The notes: a model not told the origin generated them from the sequence alone. A stretch of 64,000 nt of DNA from Acidobacteria bacterium Ga0077534 (GCA_001464455.1 LNEI01000017.1:62001-126000); one strand, 5' to 3'; positions 53,560 to 62,264 are shown, counted from the stretch's first letter. Numbers and translations are program-made.

Positions 53560-54219
53560 TTACCCAGTCGCAGAATCGCACTCCTGATCCAGTTTCGCTA
53601 CTTTAAGAACGCTACAAGGCAGAAGGATGTGAAAGATCGTAATGGGCGAGTTTAAGTTCCTAGTGTGTTGACTCGTCCATTCGTGAGGCAGTTCTTCCAA
53701 AACGGAAATCTCGGACAATCCTACCGTAATGTTTAGTTCCGCATCCTCGGCAAACCTTGTTTCAATTTGTTTCTGCCAATATGGTATGTCGTTAGTCTGC
53801 ACATATCCCAACATTCCAGCTTCGGTGCAATCACGGGCGTATTTCCCCCCGTCGTCAATGAAACAACGGAGCCCGCCCTTTCCGCAATAGACACTTGCCG
53901 GATGTGAAGTACTGTTTAGTCGTTTCGCCTCACATGCAAAAAGTGACGATTTAGGACGCTCTCTCCTCTGGAAGACTAAATCGATATACAAAAACCCATT
54001 CTCTACTGTGTAAGGGTCATCTTCATGAACAGCGTAAATGTCAAAACGAGATGGAGTTGCGATATCCTCTAGCCTGTTTTGGATGGCTACGCGAATTTCG
54101 TGGGTTATTTCACGTTCAAGCGCTGGGCTGCCAGAACACACGCTAGAATCATGGTATCCCCATGCGATGAGTCGGTGAACATCGGTCAGGAAATCATACT
54201 GTTCAAACGTGTGGGACAT
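53560..54219 (-). CDS. PD-(D/E)XK nuclease-like protein
   Basis: A 219-residue protein. FLYIDLVFQRRERPKSSLFA followed by CEAKRL gives Asp80 and Glu97-x-Lys99, the PD-(D/E)XK core; an upstream Glu in ALEREITHEI (about 35-41) may be a further ligand. YGKGGLRCFIDDGGKYA follows and has a nuclease-like Gly/Lys pattern. It lies 2 nt after the methylase stop, which suggests that it is the restriction subunit acting with that methylase. No family name recognised; catalytic activity is inferred. Confidence 0.7.
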   Translation of the reverse strand: MSHTFEQYDFLTDVHRLIAWGYHDSSVCSGSPALEREITHEIRVAIQNRLEDIATPSRFDIYAVHEDDPYTVENGFLYIDLVFQRRERPKSSLFACEAKRLNSTSHPASVYCGKGGLRCFIDDGGKYARDCTEAGMLGYVQTNDIPYWQKQIETRFAEDAELNITVGLSEISVLEELPHEWTSQHTRNLNSPITIFHILLPCSVLKVAKLDQECDSATG

Positions 54220-54221
54220 TT

Positions 54222-57134
54222 CTAGCTCCGATGGGAATCTTGACTATTAAGATACGGCTTCTCCATTACTACCTCCGAGAAAATCTCCCCCGCGTCGATA
54301 ACAGCCTGCCGAGGTGTCCAGTCTACTAGCCTGGGTCCTTTACAAACATGAACTCGAGACATCTCGTAGATTCGTAGTCCTTTTTGTACGTAAATCCACT
54401 GATTCCATTCGCTCCTGAGCCTATCGCGTAATCTCATAAACGGCTGGTCGAACTCACGTTGCGAAATCACCTCGACACCCTGCGTTTCATCAGATCCTAC
54501 AAGACTTACAGTGCATATAGCGAGATCATCGCTATGACGCAACTTCACGGTATGACGCACCGTGCTATCGTGATTAAACTGATCCAACTCAAATTTCAAA
54601 CAGAGACCGTATTGACGATACTCTTCGTGTGTCGGTTTTCGTAAAGCTTTCCGCGCAACTTTGCCTTTTGCAAGTTCGAGCTTAATTTTTACGAAGTCCT
54701 CAACGAGCTCTTTCAGATAATGAGGAAGTTGGAACACATGGCCGATCTTCTTATCAATATACTCCCTTATCACGTCCAAAGAATGAACACGATCACGTTC
54801 CCAAGCGGCTACGGTCTTGTGAACTTGTGCCAATGCCTTAATCTGCCTTGTCGTAAATTTCGGCACAGGGACGTCAAGTAAATCGCTTAGGGTTAGAGTA
54901 TTTCTGTCGATGCCCCATGATGCACTAAGAAAAAAGAGCGAATAGCGACATACACTGCTGTTGAGATAAACCGATAAGGCACGAAGATGGTCGGAATCGC
55001 GCTCCGGAGCAGCCAACCCAACCGGTTTGTTCGTAACTACGAAGTCCAAGTCGCTGAAGGCTGCATATGATATCCCAAGCACAAGATGAGGCGCATGAAT
55101 GAGCGCAAGCCCTTTCTTTCCGCCTCGCCTTCTTAGATTAAGCAACTCATCCGGGATAGGTTCTAAATCATCAACTGAAACCTGGAAACGAGCGTCTTGG
55201 TCAATAAGGTGTTGAGGGTTGAATCTCGGAAGCCCTCGCAAGTACGGAGCTTCCTCTGTCTTCTTCTTCAACTGATCTGGCTCATTATCCGCAAGCTTTA
55301 ATTCGACGCCCCGACTTAAACTCCAACCCATATCCTCGGACAATTTACTTAAGCTAATAGGAAAAACTCTCTTAAGTCGTGCCAACGTTCTTTTGTCTCG
55401 CTGGTTGCCCCACATCGCAAGTTTCCAAGTCAAGGTGTTTGACAGCGAAGATGCCTCACTTTCAATACGGCTTATTTCGTCTTCGTTTATCGTAATCATC
55501 CATGCCTTCTTTTTTTCAGGATATTGGCCAAAGGATGAACGAATAAAGGCTTGATTTGCCACTAAAGGGGCATAGTGAACAATCGTTTGGTTTGAATCTC
55601 GTTGTTCAGACAATGTGTAGATGATTGAATAGGCAGGTGCCTCTGCTCTTCGTTCGAACAAGATATACGCAAGATTACAGAAATTAGTAATTCGAAAAAC
55701 CTCGTTGCTTTCAAAAAAGGCTTTGCGATACTTTTCAGAATCGTGATTCGTCAGACTAGTAGCATGCAAAATCAAACCTATAACACCGTCAGGTTTGCAG
55801 AAATCCCTGACTTTCCAACTAAACGCTTCTCCGGCTCGAAAATGAGCCACGGGTTTATCGCTGTTTTCTCTTATCCATTCGAGGATATGGGGTTGATCAG
55901 GCGAATCTCTTTCGATCTTCGTCCAAGGTGGATTACCAATAATCCAGTCAAAATCTAGATTCCTTTGAGCAAACAGTGATTCTTTATCGAAAAAATCGCA
56001 GTGAAAGATTTGCTGGTTATGCAGGGTTGGAAACTCGAAGTCCTTGTGTTGGTTAAGTTCCTTTGGTTCAATATAATCCAGCATCGTCAGAACCAGACTT
56101 AACTCGGCAACGTAACAAGCATCAAGATCTTTCTCGACCCCGAAAACACTCTCTCTTAATATATTCCGAAGTCGTGTGCGAGAAATCTTGCCTCCGGCCG
56201 CTAATAACTCCTTTTCGATCAAGAAGCGATACGCCTGGACCAGAAAAATTCCCGAACCACAGCTGGAATCTAGCACTCTCATGCCTTTTTCCAAGGGCTT
56301 AACAAACTCAACTTCTCGTAAAAGGTAGTCCGCCAAAGGCTCGGGTGTATATACAGCCCCCGTCGCCTCTCCAGTTCCCTTGGCCTTCAAAAACTGCTCG
56401 TAAATTGCAGATAGCGTCTCTACCGGAATGAACGAGAAATCATAGGCCTTAAAATCGAGGTGTAGCTGATCCGTTTCAATATCGTCGCCGCCAAAAACAG
56501 AGGCTACCGTGCTAACGATTTCATCTGAAATAAGACTTATTGAGTTGGCTGGAAGTGGGAATATATCCCCTTTAAAGTAGTCCTCGATGGCGCGGCTTAA
56601 GAGAAGGAGGCCCTCCTTTGTTGCCTCACGCCCAAGGACCTGGGAAATACTAAGGTTCTGTCCTTTGAGCCAACGATCATCAAGAATATTTCGATCCCGA
56701 AGATATCGTATATAAATATACTTTCCAATCAGAGAATGAACCAGCGGTAACGAAACCTCATCTGAAAGGTTCAGACGATGAATAAGACCCTTCTCTAAGG
56801 CCGATAAGTTCTTGAGCAAACGCCGGTCAACACGTCGGCTCGAATCAATCGCACCAGAACGTTCGCGCCAAATTCGCCCGCTATCAATTGATTCAGCATT
56901 GAATGGAGTCAGTCGGGTCGCTGAGCTTGGATCAAGATCCTCAAAAAGATTCGATATTAGGTCAATTGTATCAAGCAAACCAACAGATTTGTCGTCATCG
57001 TCGAAATCAAATCCCGTATAAACATGGACCCTGCTTTGTAACAGAACCATCAAGAACGGAGCATTGCCTAAATTCCATATCTTTTTGTGAATCGCATGTG
57101 CTTCGTCGCTATTATTTGCGTCCGCTACGTACAC
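54222..57134 (-). CDS. Eco57I-type N6-adenine DNA methyltransferase
   Basis: 970 residues from the first usable start (GTG 57134), but homology-like sequence continues in frame upstream to 57341. Helical N-terminal part, then the SAM motif VLDSSCGSGIFLVQ (288-301) and the catalytic NPPW (401-404), preceded by AVYTPEPLADYLLRE, as in gamma-class adenine methylases of type IIG/Eco57I enzymes. The C-terminal half (about 560-970) should hold target recognition. No nuclease motif is visible inside it; the separate PD-(D/E)XK gene follows after 2 nt. Expected role: host-DNA marking in a restriction-type defence operon with the dGTPase. Confidence 0.88.
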   Translation of the reverse strand: MYVADANNSDEAHAIHKKIWNLGNAPFLMVLLQSRVHVYTGFDFDDDDKSVGLLDTIDLISNLFEDLDPSSATRLTPFNAESIDSGRIWRERSGAIDSSRRVDRRLLKNLSALEKGLIHRLNLSDEVSLPLVHSLIGKYIYIRYLRDRNILDDRWLKGQNLSISQVLGREATKEGLLLLSRAIEDYFKGDIFPLPANSISLISDEIVSTVASVFGGDDIETDQLHLDFKAYDFSFIPVETLSAIYEQFLKAKGTGEATGAVYTPEPLADYLLREVEFVKPLEKGMRVLDSSCGSGIFLVQAYRFLIEKELLAAGGKISRTRLRNILRESVFGVEKDLDACYVAELSLVLTMLDYIEPKELNQHKDFEFPTLHNQQIFHCDFFDKESLFAQRNLDFDWIIGNPPWTKIERDSPDQPHILEWIRENSDKPVAHFRAGEAFSWKVRDFCKPDGVIGLILHATSLTNHDSEKYRKAFFESNEVFRITNFCNLAYILFERRAEAPAYSIIYTLSEQRDSNQTIVHYAPLVANQAFIRSSFGQYPEKKKAWMITINEDEISRIESEASSLSNTLTWKLAMWGNQRDKRTLARLKRVFPISLSKLSEDMGWSLSRGVELKLADNEPDQLKKKTEEAPYLRGLPRFNPQHLIDQDARFQVSVDDLEPIPDELLNLRRRGGKKGLALIHAPHLVLGISYAAFSDLDFVVTNKPVGLAAPERDSDHLRALSVYLNSSVCRYSLFFLSASWGIDRNTLTLSDLLDVPVPKFTTRQIKALAQVHKTVAAWERDRVHSLDVIREYIDKKIGHVFQLPHYLKELVEDFVKIKLELAKGKVARKALRKPTHEEYRQYGLCLKFELDQFNHDSTVRHTVKLRHSDDLAICTVSLVGSDETQGVEVISQREFDQPFMRLRDRLRSEWNQWIYVQKGLRIYEMSRVHVCKGPRLVDWTPRQAVIDAGEIFSEVVMEKPYLNSQDSHRS

Positions 57135-57297
57135 AACTACGTCGGGAGGTAGAACGTTCTGAGTTTCGGGACTGCGACGAAAGGTATATAAACCTTTTAT
57201 TTGAGCTTGCGATGCCGATCGAAGCAGATGCGATTCGATATGTTGAGGGTGAACGTGTTGCGTAGCATCTTGACTGATCGCAAAATAATTTTCACTT

Positions 57298-57759
57298 TCA
57301 GTATAGCTTAGCGTCGTTAGTAGGTTCTCTAAATCTATTATTTACGACTAGATAAGATGCAAAATAGTATTTTTTTCTGTACCTTTCTGACGTGACAAGA
57401 TTGACTTCAAATCCGTCGTGCAACTCTGCGAAGGCAGGATAAAAACGTGAACTAAAAAGAGAGTTTAAAACAAGCTTTCGGCGGCACCTAATGGTGGAAA
57501 TCGGATTGTTAGTCAAGGTATAGTTTGCTAAAAACGCCAAGACTATATTCTCCTTCATCCCGATCATCTGGACGGCCAGGCTGAAAGCGTCGACCGGGTC
57601 GTCGTGTGGGGCGTTTGGGAAGTGGCAGACTTCGTCGACGAAATCGTTTATCCACGCTCCCGCAACCAGGACGCCCTTTCCAGCCTCACCACGGTTGGCC
57701 CAGGCGAGGAAATCTCTCGACACTTCGTCATCCCCCGGGCGGCTACCACTGGACCTCAA
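57298..57759 (-). pseudogene. Phage terminase large subunit C-terminal remnant
   Basis: The first half (57554-57759) matches the C-terminal RNase H-like nuclease end of terminase large subunits: AGAWINDFVDEVCHFPNAPHDDPVDAFSLAVQ, given here as WINDFVDE, FPNAPHDD and VDAFSLA, with the catalytic-site Asp residues. The rest of the terminase is missing upstream (stop at about 57810), and downstream the frame runs into unrelated sequence ending in DAKLY. So this is a prophage scar adjoining the defence operon, not a functional gene. Confidence 0.6.
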
Positions 57760-57854
57760 GCAGGAGAAAGTTAGACGAACGTCCTCAGTCTGAGGTGGTT
57801 TGGTTCCAAGTCACAAACTTGAAAACGGTTCTTTTTTGACGGTCACGCTCGAAT

Positions 57855-58132
57855 ACCGCCCTTGCCTAAGCCAGTGGTAAACGATAGCGCAGGCTACCCT
57901 TGTCGCAGGTTGAGGAAGCGTTTAGCAACCGAAACCCGAAGCGGCCGGAAAAGCTGGTTTAGCTTTTCCGGGTTGCCCAAAGGCGGCTGCCTGGGCAAAA
58001 GCAGAGTCGCCTCGTCTCGCCCTCATCAAATTACTTTGATGAGGTATCGGTAAGGTGAGAATTAGTGGCTACTAATTCTTGGCGAGACGGCGAGGCGACA
58101 AGGGTAGCCTGCGGTAAGCTGGCAAGGGCGGT
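57855..58132. ncRNA. Highly structured 278-nt element, candidate noncoding RNA
   Basis: Outer stem: ACCGCCCTTGCC (57855-57866) with GGCAAGGGCGGT (58121-58132), 12 bp perfect. Second stem 57889-57906 with 58095-58112, 18 bp perfect. Inside: GGTTG/CAACC (57908-57930); an 11-bp hairpin with GGTTT loop (57945-57971); TTGCCCA/TGGGCAA (57973-57998); a 9+7-bp helix 58006-58021 / 58081-58099 that competes with the second stem; a 10-bp hairpin with TTAC loop (58021-58044); a 9-bp hairpin with GGCT loop (58058-58079). A known RNA family is not recognised. Strand unknown; a MITE or DNA cruciform is the alternative. Confidence 0.6.
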
Positions 58133-58227
58133 GCCGGTAAATAAAGGGTAATGTGAGTTCTAGTTACACATACTATAAGGTCGTATCGTATGTGCGAGTT
58201 CGGGTTAGTAACTGGTTTTCTGGTAAC

Positions 58228-58257
58228 AAAAAAGAGCGGGGTTTCCTGCTCTTTTTT
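58228..58257. terminator. Bidirectional intrinsic terminator
   Basis: AAAAAAGAGC pairs with GCTCTTTTTT, extended inward by GGG/CCT pairing to about 13 bp with a GTTT loop; T runs on both strands. It would end rep transcription (minus) and any RNA made from the structured element (plus). Confidence 0.85.
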
Positions 58258-58277
58258 CGGTTGGGTTCAGATGGTTT

Positions 58278-59915
58278 TTATGAAATCAAGTTCGGTTCCT
58301 GCCAATCCTCAAGCTTAGCTTCGATCTCTGGGTCATGGCTACATGGGTGGACCACTCTATAATTCCCGTCTTCGGGATGTTTGATGTTCCGTCTGCCGTT
58401 CTCATTGCAGAGCTGACAGCTAGCTATTCGTATTTCGTCTTTCCGACGACGGTCGTCGTCCTCGGCCTTCTTTCTAGCTCGTCGGTTTTCGAGGTCGAGG
58501 TCTCTGAGGTGGTTCTGGAAGCTGTCGGGTAACCCGTAATTCTGTTCGATCGCATTTATTAAAAAGCCTGCCTTGTTTTTTATGTCGTCTCCTCGCCACT
58601 CGAAGGCTTGAATCTGGAGATCCACGTGGTTGGTTGGGAACTTTTTCAGGAGCGAGTACGCTTTCGATTCTGTGATCGTGAAATCGCTGGTCATTTGGTT
58701 TAGCAGTACTCTCTGTTCCCCTACCAAATGAGTGACTAGCGTTGTCAGGGCTGTTTCAGTCCTTGCACTGCTTTCCAGATTCGCTCTAGCATCAAAATTC
58801 GGGGTCTCTTTAACGACTTTTACCTCTAAGTGGGGGTTGGTAGCGGTCGGGGTTGAAACGTCGCTTGTAGGGGCAAATTTCGCGAATTCGGATTCCTTCA
58901 CAGAAACGTAGTCGTTGCTTTTCAACTTCTTGCGGTTCGCGATGTGACTTTGTACCCGGTCGATCGATGCTTTGGCAGAGACGCCAACGAAATATCGAAT
59001 CGAAAAATCTAGTTCCTGATCAGGCTCCTTCACTTTTCGATATTCAACCTTTTTGAGAAAACCGGATTGAAGATGATCGTGGACAACTCGGTTCATCTGA
59101 GCGGTCACACGCTTCAAGTTGTTGAATCGTTTGAGGGTGTGATGGTGTTTTACGTACCACGAATATCTGATCTCAAAAAACGGTGCTTTGTATTTTAGAG
59201 TTCCGTAGATCTTTCCGGCGAGCAATTCGTACCAACGCCGTGCAATCGGTTTAACGGAAAACATATATTCGTTGTCAATCAATCGGTGTTGCTGTGCTTG
59301 AAGTTGTTGCATCTGAACTTCGATCGGATCGAGACGAATATAAACTTGATCTTCAAGATCGAATTCAAACTTTTGATTTTTAAGTTCGTCTTCGGTTAGG
59401 TGCTGCTCCCCTATTGCGTAAACTGACATGCGAGAAAACCGAGCTTTGATCTGTAAGAATTTTTCTTTGCCTTCATCATCGATCTCGCCGGTTGGAAACC
59501 AAAGATCGGCAACGCATCCGGCGAATGCGATTTGTGTTAGACACTTGATCAGCTCTCTTGCTTGATGACCGCCGACACTCCAACCAACCATTCTCAAACA
59601 GTGACGCATACCACCGAGCGGAATGATCTGCGGTATCGATCCGTTTTCTTTTCGGCTTGCATCGATCGCGGGTTTGATAAGCATATACCAGACTTCGTGC
59701 GCTTCTACTCCGGCGTGACCGACTTCATCGTTCGTGTTGTGATAAACTTGCCAGCTTATTGGATGACCCGCCTGATCGACGCCTTCAAACTTTACTGACT
59801 TGGGAATATCTTTTCGTCGATATGTCAGATTGAAAAACGGCAAGTCGGTTGTCGTCTTGGGTACGAAAGTTACCTTGTGCTGTTCTGGTTTTAGTGGGAT
59901 TAATTCGACGGACAT
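58278..59915 (-). CDS. Plasmid-type replication initiator protein
   Basis: A 545-residue protein. The N-terminal half has a winged-helix-like block (MRHCLRMVGWSVGGHQAREL near 103-122) and a WYELLAGK segment as in RepA-type initiators. Residues about 415-470 read SKAYSLLKKFPTNHVDLQIQ, then KNKAGFLINAIEQNYGLP, a tail found in many plasmid initiators. A basic coiled-coil and a CQLC...HPCSH cluster end the protein. It should bind origin repeats; 23-bp tandem repeats lie 220 nt upstream. The presence of rep, origin-like DNA and a primase zinc finger suggests an integrated plasmid or plasmid-like ICE. Confidence 0.75.
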   Translation of the reverse strand: MSVELIPLKPEQHKVTFVPKTTTDLPFFNLTYRRKDIPKSVKFEGVDQAGHPISWQVYHNTNDEVGHAGVEAHEVWYMLIKPAIDASRKENGSIPQIIPLGGMRHCLRMVGWSVGGHQARELIKCLTQIAFAGCVADLWFPTGEIDDEGKEKFLQIKARFSRMSVYAIGEQHLTEDELKNQKFEFDLEDQVYIRLDPIEVQMQQLQAQQHRLIDNEYMFSVKPIARRWYELLAGKIYGTLKYKAPFFEIRYSWYVKHHHTLKRFNNLKRVTAQMNRVVHDHLQSGFLKKVEYRKVKEPDQELDFSIRYFVGVSAKASIDRVQSHIANRKKLKSNDYVSVKESEFAKFAPTSDVSTPTATNPHLEVKVVKETPNFDARANLESSARTETALTTLVTHLVGEQRVLLNQMTSDFTITESKAYSLLKKFPTNHVDLQIQAFEWRGDDIKNKAGFLINAIEQNYGLPDSFQNHLRDLDLENRRARKKAEDDDRRRKDEIRIASCQLCNENGRRNIKHPEDGNYRVVHPCSHDPEIEAKLEDWQEPNLIS

Positions 59916-60839
59916 TTTTATCTTCTTTGTCTTAAATTTGTTTCAAAAAAATCTTAAAGAAATTTTCGCAACAACATTTTTTTGGTTTCGGCTTCTCGCT
60001 CGGTCCGACGCCAGTCGATTCGAAGGCCGCCGCATTGCTCACCCTTACTTGTTGTTGTTCTCATTTTTATTCTTCTTAGTTCTGTACTCGCGTTTTGCCT
60101 TTGTTTACGGTGTCGATAGTAGCTTTTGGACACAACTGACTACACAGCCGGGCACTACTCACTACACGCTCAGGACACGGCTCGCTACACAGCAAGGACA
60201 CTACTCACTACACAGCAAGAACCCGACTGGCTACACGGTTCAAAAGGGGATTTCTAGATCGATTTCTTGTCTTTATTTCGGAGTGTGGAAAACCTGATTG
60301 GTAAATTTATTATAACACGCCGCGAGCAAATTTCTTTTTCGTGTCGGAGCACGGGGGAGACGAAGCGATGTTACGAAGCAAGAAATTGTTTCAAGAAAAC
60401 TTCGTGAGCGGAACGGACTTTGTCGATTTATTTTTTTCATTTCTTGTCGGCTCGATCCGAGTTCTGTTTCGATTTTTTATTCTTCAAACTTCCATTTTTT
60501 GAAATAGGGGAGTCCAAAAAAAGTTTTGCCCAACGGCACAGCCTAAAAACTTTTTCGGCCACCCTCAGACAATCAAAAAATTATCCTAAACGCATCGCCA
60601 GCGAGTAGGGCGAAGACCGCTGATCGCGTCCGGTTCAATAGCGTGTTGGGCGAACGCTTTACCCAGAGGTTGTAGCCCTACCGTGAGCCTTTGGTTAGAA
60701 CCGGGGAAGGTTGTCGTCCGAGAGTGGTTACTTCAATTTTAGCATTCGGCCAAAACCAACCCGGCAAAACTCTTCACACGATCTCGCATTCTTGCTACGC
60801 TGAACTCACTCACAAAAACAGATAGGAGGAATTTGATCT
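59916..60839. other. Origin-like region between rep and the CHC2 gene
   Basis: 924 nt without a credible gene. Contents: A/T-rich leader of rep, five-copy 23-bp repeat (60140-60236), an A/T-rich stretch after it (TAAATTTATTATAA near 60302), and a 10-bp inverted pair AAAAAGTTTT/AAAACTTTTT (60518-60555). A further GCCCAAC (60528-60534) / GTTGGGC (60645-60651) pair follows. This resembles an iteron origin; the far part may be a folded leader of the CHC2 gene. Confidence 0.5.
60140..60236. repeat. 23-bp tandem repeats, iteron-like
   Basis: CTACAC starts repeat units at 60140, 60162, 60185, 60208 and 60231, i.e. spacings of 22, 23, 23 and 23. Units follow CTACACAGC-aaggacact-actCA with some variation. 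Direct repeats of about two helical turns next to a Rep gene are typical iterons. Confidence 0.7.
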
Positions 60840-61478
60840 ATGAAAAAACTAGACGTCGCGGAGCTGCGCTCAAAAATCGATTTGGATAATTTGTACGTCG
60901 ACTTTAGCATTCTTCGATCCGCGATCAGCGTGTCGACGGTTGCAAAAGATTCGGGTGTTGAACTGTCAGTGCCGACGTTCGAAGGCGACTGTCGAGGAAC
61001 GTGTCCGAAATGCAAAAAAGAAAAAAGCTTTACGCTCAACCTCAACACGAATCGTTTCAATTGTTTTGGTAAGGGCTGCAAACTTCGCGGCGGGGGAGCG
61101 ATCGATTTCTTTGCGAAACTTCATGAAGTCTCGGCAAAAGAGACGTCGCATCTGCTCGCATGCGCGTATGGCATTCAGCCATACAGTTCGGAGCAAGTAG
61201 CTAAACAAGATAAACCTTCAACCTTAGCCGCAACCCCAAACTCGACGGCAAATGGCGCTGAGGCTAATCAGAAATCGGCTAACCCAAGAACAACGAGTAG
61301 GGGAGTCGTCACACGCGGAGAGTTCGAAGATCTGAAAGCAAGATTCGAACGCCTTAGCGATTACGTCTGGGATCAAATGGCTCAAAGCGATCCGCGTGAA
61401 AGCGTGGATGGGAGCATCTGCCCGGACATTGCCGACGAGTACGACCCGCCTTTGACCAATCAACACATCACACAGTAG
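60840..61478 (+). CDS. CHC2-type primase zinc-finger protein
   Basis: A 212-residue protein after a strong AGGAGGAA. Residues 50-95 match the DnaG-type zinc-binding domain: CPKC (55-58), KSFTLNLNTNRFNCFGKGC (ligands Cys75 and Cys80) and GGGAIDFFAKLH. The usual His ligand is replaced by Cys. No TOPRIM or helicase domain follows; the rest is low-complexity (120-160) and a charged tail. It is probably an accessory protein of element replication or a primase partner. The next gene starts 15 nt after its stop. Confidence 0.8.
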   Translation: MKKLDVAELRSKIDLDNLYVDFSILRSAISVSTVAKDSGVELSVPTFEGDCRGTCPKCKKEKSFTLNLNTNRFNCFGKGCKLRGGGAIDFFAKLHEVSAKETSHLLACAYGIQPYSSEQVAKQDKPSTLAATPNSTANGAEANQKSANPRTTSRGVVTRGEFEDLKARFERLSDYVWDQMAQSDPRESVDGSICPDIADEYDPPLTNQHITQ

Positions 61479-61492
61479 AGGAGGAAAACGAG

Positions 61493-61978
61493 ATGCATAT
61501 GGACGAGGCTGTCGAAGCTTCACAAGTCGACGAGCAAGTTGTTCGAGATGAAGACGAGACCGAATACACTAACTACTACCGTCATGCCGAGTGCCCGGTA
61601 CATCCGGCGATCGAGTGGGAAGACATCTGGACGGCCACTTGCGATGATGAATGCCCAGCTTGCGGGGGAGCCATCAGTCCGTACAGATCGGAAGTCGTTC
61701 ACCGGTTTGAAATCAATAATCACAAAGAACCCGAATGTGGCTGGCACGACAAGGACATTTTTAGCGTGAGCTACGAAGACATTGAAGTTCTGATCGATCG
61801 CCAGATCGGGGGAGAAGTTGAAATTCGGGTTTGGCGTAACGGAATACCAGAAACCGTTCCGTACGCGAAAGTGGTTTTTCATCTCGACACGTTTGTTTCT
61901 AGCCATTGTGCTCGCGACGACGTTGCGAGCGCCGAATGCGACAAATGTGAGTTCTGCACTATTTGTTGTTCCCACTAG
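61493..61978 (+). CDS. Acidic cysteine-rich protein, unknown
   Basis: A 161-residue protein translated from ATG 61493 behind AGGAGG, 15 nt after the CHC2 gene, so same operon. It contains CPVHP, then CDDECPACGGAISPYRSE, a probable zinc ribbon, and a C-terminal CDKCEFCTICCSH cluster. It has a marked excess of Asp/Glu. No family recognised. Likely an accessory protein of the integrated element; a terminator follows 52 nt later. Confidence 0.65.
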   Translation: MHMDEAVEASQVDEQVVRDEDETEYTNYYRHAECPVHPAIEWEDIWTATCDDECPACGGAISPYRSEVVHRFEINNHKEPECGWHDKDIFSVSYEDIEVLIDRQIGGEVEIRVWRNGIPETVPYAKVVFHLDTFVSSHCARDDVASAECDKCEFCTICCSH

Positions 61979-62030
61979 GAATGGCAGCGAGTGAAAGATC
62001 ACTTCGATGTCGATTATTGCGACAAACAAA

Positions 62031-62066
62031 AAGAGGCCGCCCTTTCGGGGACTGCCTCTTCTTTTA
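62031..62066. terminator. Bidirectional intrinsic terminator
   Basis: AAGAGGC (62031-62037) pairs with GCCTCTT (62054-62060), with an inner CCC/GGGG extension. Followed by CTTTTATTC on plus and TTTGTTTGTC on minus, it ends both the CHC2 operon and the small minus-strand gene. Confidence 0.8.
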
Positions 62067-62111
62067 TTCTTACCTCTTTACTCTATCTACTTTTCCTCTC
62101 TATATAGTGAG

Positions 62112-62264
62112 TTACTGGTCCTGGATTTGAATCACTCGTTCCGGCTCGGCGGATTCTTCCCGCTCAAAGATCGGTCGTAACCTCAGATAGACCTTTCGAA
62201 GATCTTCGACGGTGTAAGCGAAAGGGAATGAATCGATAATTGGTTCGTAGGTTATTTTGTTCAT
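62112..62264 (-). CDS. Small acidic protein (50 residues), hypothetical
   Basis: ATG 62264 to TAA 62112. The product starts MNKITYEPIIDSFPFAY, continues TVEDLRKVYLRLRPIF and ends in an acidic, Gln-rich tail. Codon use is balanced and the sequence is protein-like, unlike the overlapping frames. No good ribosome site precedes it. It is followed by the bidirectional terminator and lies 83 nt downstream of the NYN gene on the same strand, so the two may be co-transcribed. Confidence 0.5.
   Translation of the reverse strand: MNKITYEPIIDSFPFAYTVEDLRKVYLRLRPIFEREESAEPERVIQIQDQ

Larger units (their letters stand above)
57760..58277. other. Gene-free stretch between terminase remnant and rep gene
   Basis: No coding sequence. 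It holds the folded element at 57855-58132, a further CACATAC/GTATGTG hairpin (58167-58194) and a strong terminator (58228-58257). No convincing promoter on either strand. Confidence 0.5.

Noticed and set aside
60140-60236. Possible CRISPR array
   Set aside because: Units of 22-23 nt repeat directly without unique spacers and no cas gene is nearby; an iteron reading fits better.
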